Shown here: positions 13,521 through 17,316 of the stretch, in pieces | Numbering within the stretch: position 1 is the first letter of the stretch | Layout of the letters: every line of letters starts with the position of its first letter | DNA from: JBGOUJ01 sp041477005 | GTDB lineage: Bacteria > Acidobacteriota > Terriglobia > Bryobacterales > JACQDG01 | Direction of reading: 5' to 3' | DNA length: 17,316 nucleotides | Assembly: GCA_041477005.1 (NCBI GenBank) | Contig: JBGOUJ010000091.1 | Span: 1 to 17,316 of the forward strand | Made by a program: the position numbers and the translations under genes | Notes under the pieces: model-generated | What the model was told of the DNA's origin: nothing | The model's input: the letters and a program-made list of their open reading frames with translations, nothing else | Databases searched by the model: none

Positions 13521-14633
13521 GTGGAACTGGCCGTCATCGCCCGCCGCCTGTGCGGCCCGCTCACCGGCGTCGGCCGCTATCTCGAGTACCTCCTTTATTA
13601 CTGGAGCCGCCTCGAGACGCCGTTCCGCCGCGTCCTGGTCTACGCCCCCTCCGATCCCGGGCTCGAGCCCGGCACGATCGCCGGCCCGGTCGAGCTGCGG
13701 GTGCTGCGCTCGCCCCTCCCGCCGCTCGCCTGGGAGAACCTCGTACTGCCGCTCCGCATGGAAAAGGCCGGCGTCCTGTTCGGCCCCTACACCCTGCCCT
13801 GGTTCTCCTCCGGCATCCAGGTCGTCTCCAACCTTGGCATCTACGAATCCCGCCCCGAAGACTTTTCCTGGTCGCAGCGCGCCCGCACCATCCCATTCTT
13901 CCGCCACAGCGCCCGCCGGGCGCGCCTGGTCATCGCCAACTCCGAATCCACTCGCCGCGACCTGGTCCGGTATCTTGGCGTCGATCCCGCCAAGATCCGC
14001 GTCCTCTACCCTGGCGTCGACAAAGCCTTCCGCCCCCGCGGCGGTAACGAGATCCCGCTGCGCCTCTCGATCACCTACCGCCTCCCCGGCGGCCCGTTCT
14101 TCCTGTTCGTCGGCAAGCTTTCCCGCCGCCGCAACATCCCCTTGCTACTCGACGCCTTCGCCCATCTGCACCGCGAAAAGCAAGTCCCCCACTCCCTGCT
14201 GATCATCGGCCCCGACTACCTCGGCGTCGACGCCCCGGCCCTGATCGCCGAACGCGCCCTCGACCGCGCCGCTTTCTACATCCCCTTCGCCCCCCGCGAA
14301 GATCTCGTCGACCTCTACAGCGCCGCCACGGCCTTTGTCTTGCCCACGCTGCATGAAGGCTTTTCGTTTACGATCCTCGAAGCCCTCGCCTGCGGGGCTC
14401 CGGTGATCACTTTCAACCATCCTCCCCTGAACGAGGCCGGAGTCCGCGACGCCACCCTGGCGCTGGACGACCCCTCCGCCGATAGCCTCTTCCAGGCCAT
14501 GTGGGAGCTCCTCGAGCGCCCCGACCGCCGCGAGGATCTCCGCCGCCGCGGCCTGGCCTGCGCCGCCCGCTTCAGTTGGAAACAAGTCGCCATCGATACT
14601 ATGGCGGTATTGGCCGAAACCCTGTCAAAATGA
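13521..14633 (+). CDS. GT4-family glycosyltransferase (GT-B fold)
   Basis: This 370-residue enzyme looks like a retaining GT4 transferase that moves a sugar from a nucleotide donor to a glycan or lipid acceptor. The N-terminal acceptor half includes the glycine-rich GPLTGVGRYLEYL near the start. The C-terminal donor half opens with FFLFVGKLSRRRNIPLLLDAF and carries the family EX7E motif in EGFSFTILEALACGAPVI, with E279 and E287. The start is GTG 13521, because GGAGG (13509-13513) sits seven bases before it. An in-frame TTG at 13497 lies in the REP-like repeat and has no ribosome-binding site. It follows the methyltransferase gene by 93 bases and is likely part of the same sugar cluster as galE. 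Donor and acceptor are unknown. Confidence 0.9.
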   Translation: MELAVIARRLCGPLTGVGRYLEYLLYYWSRLETPFRRVLVYAPSDPGLEPGTIAGPVELRVLRSPLPPLAWENLVLPLRMEKAGVLFGPYTLPWFSSGIQVVSNLGIYESRPEDFSWSQRARTIPFFRHSARRARLVIANSESTRRDLVRYLGVDPAKIRVLYPGVDKAFRPRGGNEIPLRLSITYRLPGGPFFLFVGKLSRRRNIPLLLDAFAHLHREKQVPHSLLIIGPDYLGVDAPALIAERALDRAAFYIPFAPREDLVDLYSAATAFVLPTLHEGFSFTILEALACGAPVITFNHPPLNEAGVRDATLALDDPSADSLFQAMWELLERPDRREDLRRRGLACAARFSWKQVAIDTMAVLAETLSK

Positions 14634-14658
14634 AAGTCCAGGGGATGAAACCCAGGGA

Positions 14659-16968
14659 ATGGAACCACAGATGAACACAGATAAACACAGATCGAAAGGG
14701 TTTTCCTATCTGTGTTTATCTGTGTTCATCTGTGGTTTCATTCAGGCGGTTCTTGCCTACCGGCTCGAAGGCGAGATCAGCCTGTTGGTTCGCGACCCCA
14801 CCGGCGCGCCCTTGATCGCCCACGTCAAGCTCTCGAGTCGCCTTTCGACCTTCGCCGCCGAATCCGACGCCGACGACGGTGGACGCTGGCGCGCCCGGCA
14901 TCTGCCCTTCGGTCCCTACCTGCTTCAGGTGAGCCACGCCGGCTTCGCCGACTACTCCGGCTCGATCGAGATTCGCTCCGAGATCCCCCAGGTGCGCGAA
15001 ATCACTCTGGCGCTCGAAAAGATGGAAACCGCCATTCAGGTGCTCGACTCGGCCTCGCTGCTCGACCCCCGCCAGGCCGGCACGGTCTTTCAGGTCGAGC
15101 GCCGCGAGCTCGAGCAGAAGCCGTTCTCCACTCCCGGCCGCGGCGCCACCAGCATTGTCAATACTCTGCCCGGCTGGCTGATGGAGGCCAACTCCGTGCT
15201 GCACCCCCGCGGCTCCGAGTACGACACGCAATACCTCATCGACGGCATGCCGCTCGCGGACAACCGCTCGCCCGCTTTCGCCCCGGCCATCGAAACCGAC
15301 GGCCTGGAAGCGGTGCACGTCTTCACCGCCAACATCCCGGCCGAATACGGCCGCCGGCTCGGCGGGGTGATCGAGTTGTTTACCCGCCGCAACGACCAGC
15401 CGGGCCATCATCCGGAGGTGGTGCTTCGCGGCGGCAGCTTCACGAGCGCCGAAGGTTACGTGGCCGACAGCTACGTCGCCGGCCGCACCGCGCTGTTTGC
15501 CGGCCTGCGCCTGGCTACCACGGACCGCTATCTCGACCCGCCGTCCCTCGAGAACTTCACCAATCACGGCGGCCTGGCCGGCGCGACCTTCCGCGTCGAG
15601 CGCGACCTCACCCCGCGCGACCGCGTCGAGGCTTATCTGCATTTCAATACCGTGAACTTCCTGGTCCCCAATGACCTCGTCCAGCAGCAAAACGGCCAGC
15701 GCCAGGACCGGCGCAACCAGGAAACCGCCGGCCGCGCCAGCCTGCAGCACGTTTTCTCCTCCACCAGTGTGTTGAACGTCCGCGCTATGGTCCGCGACCT
15801 TTCCGTGAGCCTCTGGAGCAACCCGCTTTCCACGCCCGTCTACGCCACCCAGGACCGCGGTTTTCGAGAGGCCTACGTGAATGCGGCGCTCACCATCCAG
15901 AAAGGCTCGCACCTGCTGAAATTCGGCGCCGACGGCCAGACCGCCGGCCTGCACGAAGACTTCTTCTACCAGGACCCCAGCCCCCAGAGCTTTCGCTTCT
16001 CCGCCCGGCGCCGCAGCCGCGAAGCAGGCGCTTTCGTACAAGACCATTGGCAGCTCGGCCCCTGGACCCTCGACGCCGGCATCCGCTGGGATTACTACGG
16101 CCTGCTCGTCCACGAATCGGCCTTCAGCCCCCGGCTCGGCCTCGCTTATCACTGGGCCGCTCCGGATCTGGTCTTCCACGCTTCCTACGACCGTGCTTTT
16201 CAGCCTCCGGCCATCGAGAACTTGCTTCTCACAAGCGCTTTCGAAGGCCTGCCCGTCCGCTCCAGCCGCGGTAATTTCTACGAGGTGGGCGTCCGCAAGG
16301 GCTTCGGCCGGATTCTGCGCCTGGAGGCCAACCAATTCTGGCGCCGCTTCCGCCAGTTCGCCGACGACGATGTTTTCTTGAACACGGGCATCAGCTTCCC
16401 CGTCACGTTTGACCGCGCCCGCATCCACGGCACGGAGCTGCGCCTCGAGGTTCCGGGCCGGCGCGGCTTGTCCGGCTTTGCGAGCTGGTCCAACCAGACC
16501 GGGTCCGGCTACCTGCCCCTCACCGGCGGTCTGTTCCTCGGCCAGGATGCCGACGCACTGCGCGGCACGGGCCGCTTCCCGATCACGCAGGACCAGCGCA
16601 ACACCGCCCGCGCCCAGGTGCGCTGGGAGCCGCACCCGCGTCTATGGGTGGCAGTCGGCTCCCAATATTCGAGCGGTCTGCCGGTAGAGCTCGACCCGGG
16701 CACGGACCGGAATGACTTCCTCGATGACGTCTCCCCGCGCATCCTGGACCGTGTCAACTTCGCCCGCGGCCGCATTCGCCCGTCCTTTGGCTGGGATCTG
16801 TCGACCGGCGTCGAGATGTGGCGTCACGAGAACCGCTCCGTCCGCCTGCAAGTGGACGTGCTGAATGTCGCCGGCCGCCTCAACCTGATAAACTTTTCTG
16901 GCCTGCTGTCGGGCACCGCCCTAGGCGCGCCCCGAACCGTGGGCGCCCAGTTGCGAATGCAGTTCTGA
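14659..16968 (+). CDS. TonB-dependent outer-membrane receptor with carboxypeptidase-regulatory-like N-domain
   Basis: This 769-residue receptor should import a ligand across the outer membrane using TonB energy. After a signal peptide (cleavage likely after VLA at residue 33) comes a carboxypeptidase-regulatory-like beta-sandwich (about 36-119). A plug follows (about 127-244, with the typical YLIDGMPLADN and AEYGRRLGGVIELFTRR), then a beta-barrel ending in LRMQF with a terminal aromatic residue. This is the layout common in Acidobacteria. The start region is odd: ATG 14659 and an in-frame ATG at 14671 lie at or in the left arm of a perfect 30-bp inverted repeat, and the right arm encodes the hydrophobic core of the signal peptide (Y17-F27). 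No strong ribosome-binding site is present (AGGGA abuts the first ATG). The start is therefore uncertain. Confidence 0.88.
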   Translation: MEPQMNTDKHRSKGFSYLCLSVFICGFIQAVLAYRLEGEISLLVRDPTGAPLIAHVKLSSRLSTFAAESDADDGGRWRARHLPFGPYLLQVSHAGFADYSGSIEIRSEIPQVREITLALEKMETAIQVLDSASLLDPRQAGTVFQVERRELEQKPFSTPGRGATSIVNTLPGWLMEANSVLHPRGSEYDTQYLIDGMPLADNRSPAFAPAIETDGLEAVHVFTANIPAEYGRRLGGVIELFTRRNDQPGHHPEVVLRGGSFTSAEGYVADSYVAGRTALFAGLRLATTDRYLDPPSLENFTNHGGLAGATFRVERDLTPRDRVEAYLHFNTVNFLVPNDLVQQQNGQRQDRRNQETAGRASLQHVFSSTSVLNVRAMVRDLSVSLWSNPLSTPVYATQDRGFREAYVNAALTIQKGSHLLKFGADGQTAGLHEDFFYQDPSPQSFRFSARRRSREAGAFVQDHWQLGPWTLDAGIRWDYYGLLVHESAFSPRLGLAYHWAAPDLVFHASYDRAFQPPAIENLLLTSAFEGLPVRSSRGNFYEVGVRKGFGRILRLEANQFWRRFRQFADDDVFLNTGISFPVTFDRARIHGTELRLEVPGRRGLSGFASWSNQTGSGYLPLTGGLFLGQDADALRGTGRFPITQDQRNTARAQVRWEPHPRLWVAVGSQYSSGLPVELDPGTDRNDFLDDVSPRILDRVNFARGRIRPSFGWDLSTGVEMWRHENRSVRLQVDVLNVAGRLNLINFSGLLSGTALGAPRTVGAQLRMQF
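14663..14737. repeat. Perfect 30-bp inverted repeat of the dispersed ACACAGAT family
   Basis: The left arm (14663-14692, beginning AACCACAGATGAACACAG) is exactly the reverse complement of 14708-14737, with a 15-nt spacer. I recall the arm as a short interspersed repeat widespread in bacterial genomes, usually intergenic. Here it overlaps the 5' end of the TonB receptor gene. As RNA it would form a 30-bp hairpin that hides the second possible ATG (14671). Confidence 0.9.
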
Positions 16969-16974
16969 AGGGGA

Positions 16975-17210
16975 AGCGATCAGCTATCAGCCGTCAGCCG
17001 TCAGCAACCCGGTGTTCGCCGAAGGCTGACCGCTGATAGCCGAAGGGAAGCCATCAGTGCCCGGCTGTTGCTGAAGGCTGAAAGCTAAGAACTAAGCTCT
17101 CAGCCGTCAGCCATCAGCCGTCAGCCACCCGGTTGCTGATAGCTGAAGGCTGATAGCTGAAGGCTGATAGCTGAAGGCTGATAGCTGATGGCTGTTGTTC
17201 TGATGGCTGA
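16975..17210. repeat. Dense block of CAGCYRTCAGC / GCTGATAGCTGA repeats
   Basis: The whole spacer between the TonB receptor and the last gene is built of short variants of TCAGC and its complement GCTGA. Two composite copies begin with almost the same 19 bases (CAGCCGTCAGCAACCCGGT at 16995-17013, and the same with one change at 17115-17133), 120 bp apart. Each copy places CAGC-type units before and GCTG-type units after an ACCCGGT centre, so each can fold back on itself. No gene is evident inside. Confidence 0.85.
17134..17189 (+). repeat. Four tandem 14-bp repeats (GGCTGATAGCTGAA)
   Basis: Units at 17134-17147, 17148-17161, 17162-17175 and 17176-17189 differ only at the first and last bases, and two are identical. 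Such exact copies point to recent slippage or ongoing turnover. The array ends 32 bases before the next start codon. Confidence 0.9.
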
Positions 17211-17221
17211 CAGAAACTACT

Positions 17222-17316
17222 ATGAGCGACAAACTGCTTTCTTCCGCCGACCTTGACCTGCTCCGGAAATACGACACGCCGACCATCTGCAACGTGATCG
17301 AGTTGTTCCACATCCG
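17222..17316 (+). CDS. RraA-like family protein, N-terminal fragment cut by the window end
   Basis: Only 31 codons are present. They read MSDKLLSSADLDLLRKYD followed by TPTICNVIELFHI, which matches the start of RraA-like proteins (dimethylmenaquinone methyltransferase/4-hydroxy-4-methyl-2-oxoglutarate aldolase-like), where a short helix leads to the motif (Y/F)DTPTICNVIE. The metal-binding and active-site residues would lie beyond the window. Family members vary between aldolases, RNase E regulators and uncharacterised enzymes, so no specific activity is claimed. The ATG at 17222 has no strong ribosome-binding site and is preceded by the repeat block. Confidence 0.7.
   Translation, partial: MSDKLLSSADLDLLRKYDTPTICNVIELFHI

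Noticed and set aside
12216..13907. - strand open frame of over 560 codons across galE, the methyltransferase and the glycosyltransferase
   Set aside because: It is antisense to three convincing genes with motif-level support; the only recognisable piece is the translated dispersed repeat (PYGRGSE).
14716..16635. - strand open frame of about 640 codons opposite the TonB receptor
   Set aside because: It is a GC-driven shadow without domain features; the + strand has signal, plug and barrel features.
17134..17189. CRISPR array
   Set aside because: The 14-bp units are directly adjacent with no spacers, and no cas genes are present.

Overview
The window reads as a piece of a GC-rich Gram-negative chromosome, most likely an acidobacterium of the Bryobacter/Solibacter type. 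This rests on gene content and not on a search. It holds a TonB receptor with an N-terminal carboxypeptidase-regulatory-like domain, a glutamine synthetase/GlnE pair, a DUF5658-type small membrane protein, an RraA-like gene, and several short dispersed intergenic repeats of the kind seen in such genomes. No transposase, phage gene, rRNA or complete tRNA is visible.

Layout. (1) 1-849, + strand: a Flp-type pilin and a one-pass membrane protein of unknown function, separated by a perfect 15-bp hairpin. (2) 1038-6077, - strand: a TetR regulator (6077-5448), then a tightly coupled tripartite export operon of FtsX/DevC-like permease, ATPase, HlyD-type adaptor and TolC-like outer-membrane channel. 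The last junctions are ATGA overlaps or a 1-bp gap. Two related 14-bp palindromic operators, one in front of tetR and one in front of the permease, suggest the regulator represses itself and the pump. The tetR promoter places the transcription start at the ATG, so the mRNA may be leaderless. (3) 6295-10773, + strand: glnA with its adenylylation tyrosine, followed by glnE, the enzyme that adenylylates and deadenylylates it, with a GC hairpin between them. (4) 10748-11041, - strand: a DUF5658-like gene that overlaps the 3' end of glnE and seems to start at CTG. (5) 11152-11408: non-coding G/C-skewed sequence, then seven 19-20-bp tandem repeats directly before galE. (6) 11461-14633, + strand: galE, a zinc-ribbon SAM methyltransferase (ATGA overlap) and a GT4 glycosyltransferase, probably a cell-surface glycan cluster. 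(7) 14659-16968, + strand: a TonB-dependent receptor whose signal peptide is encoded by one arm of a perfect 30-bp inverted repeat. (8) 16975-17210: a dense block of short CAGC/GCTG repeats. (9) 17222 to the window end: the first 31 codons of an RraA-like gene.

The observations most worth following are the repeat-derived signal peptide of the TonB receptor, the TetR operator pair with a leaderless promoter, the CTG-start DUF5658 gene, and the hairpins placed between the first and second genes of two operons. I did not find a clearly new multi-gene defence or mobile system.
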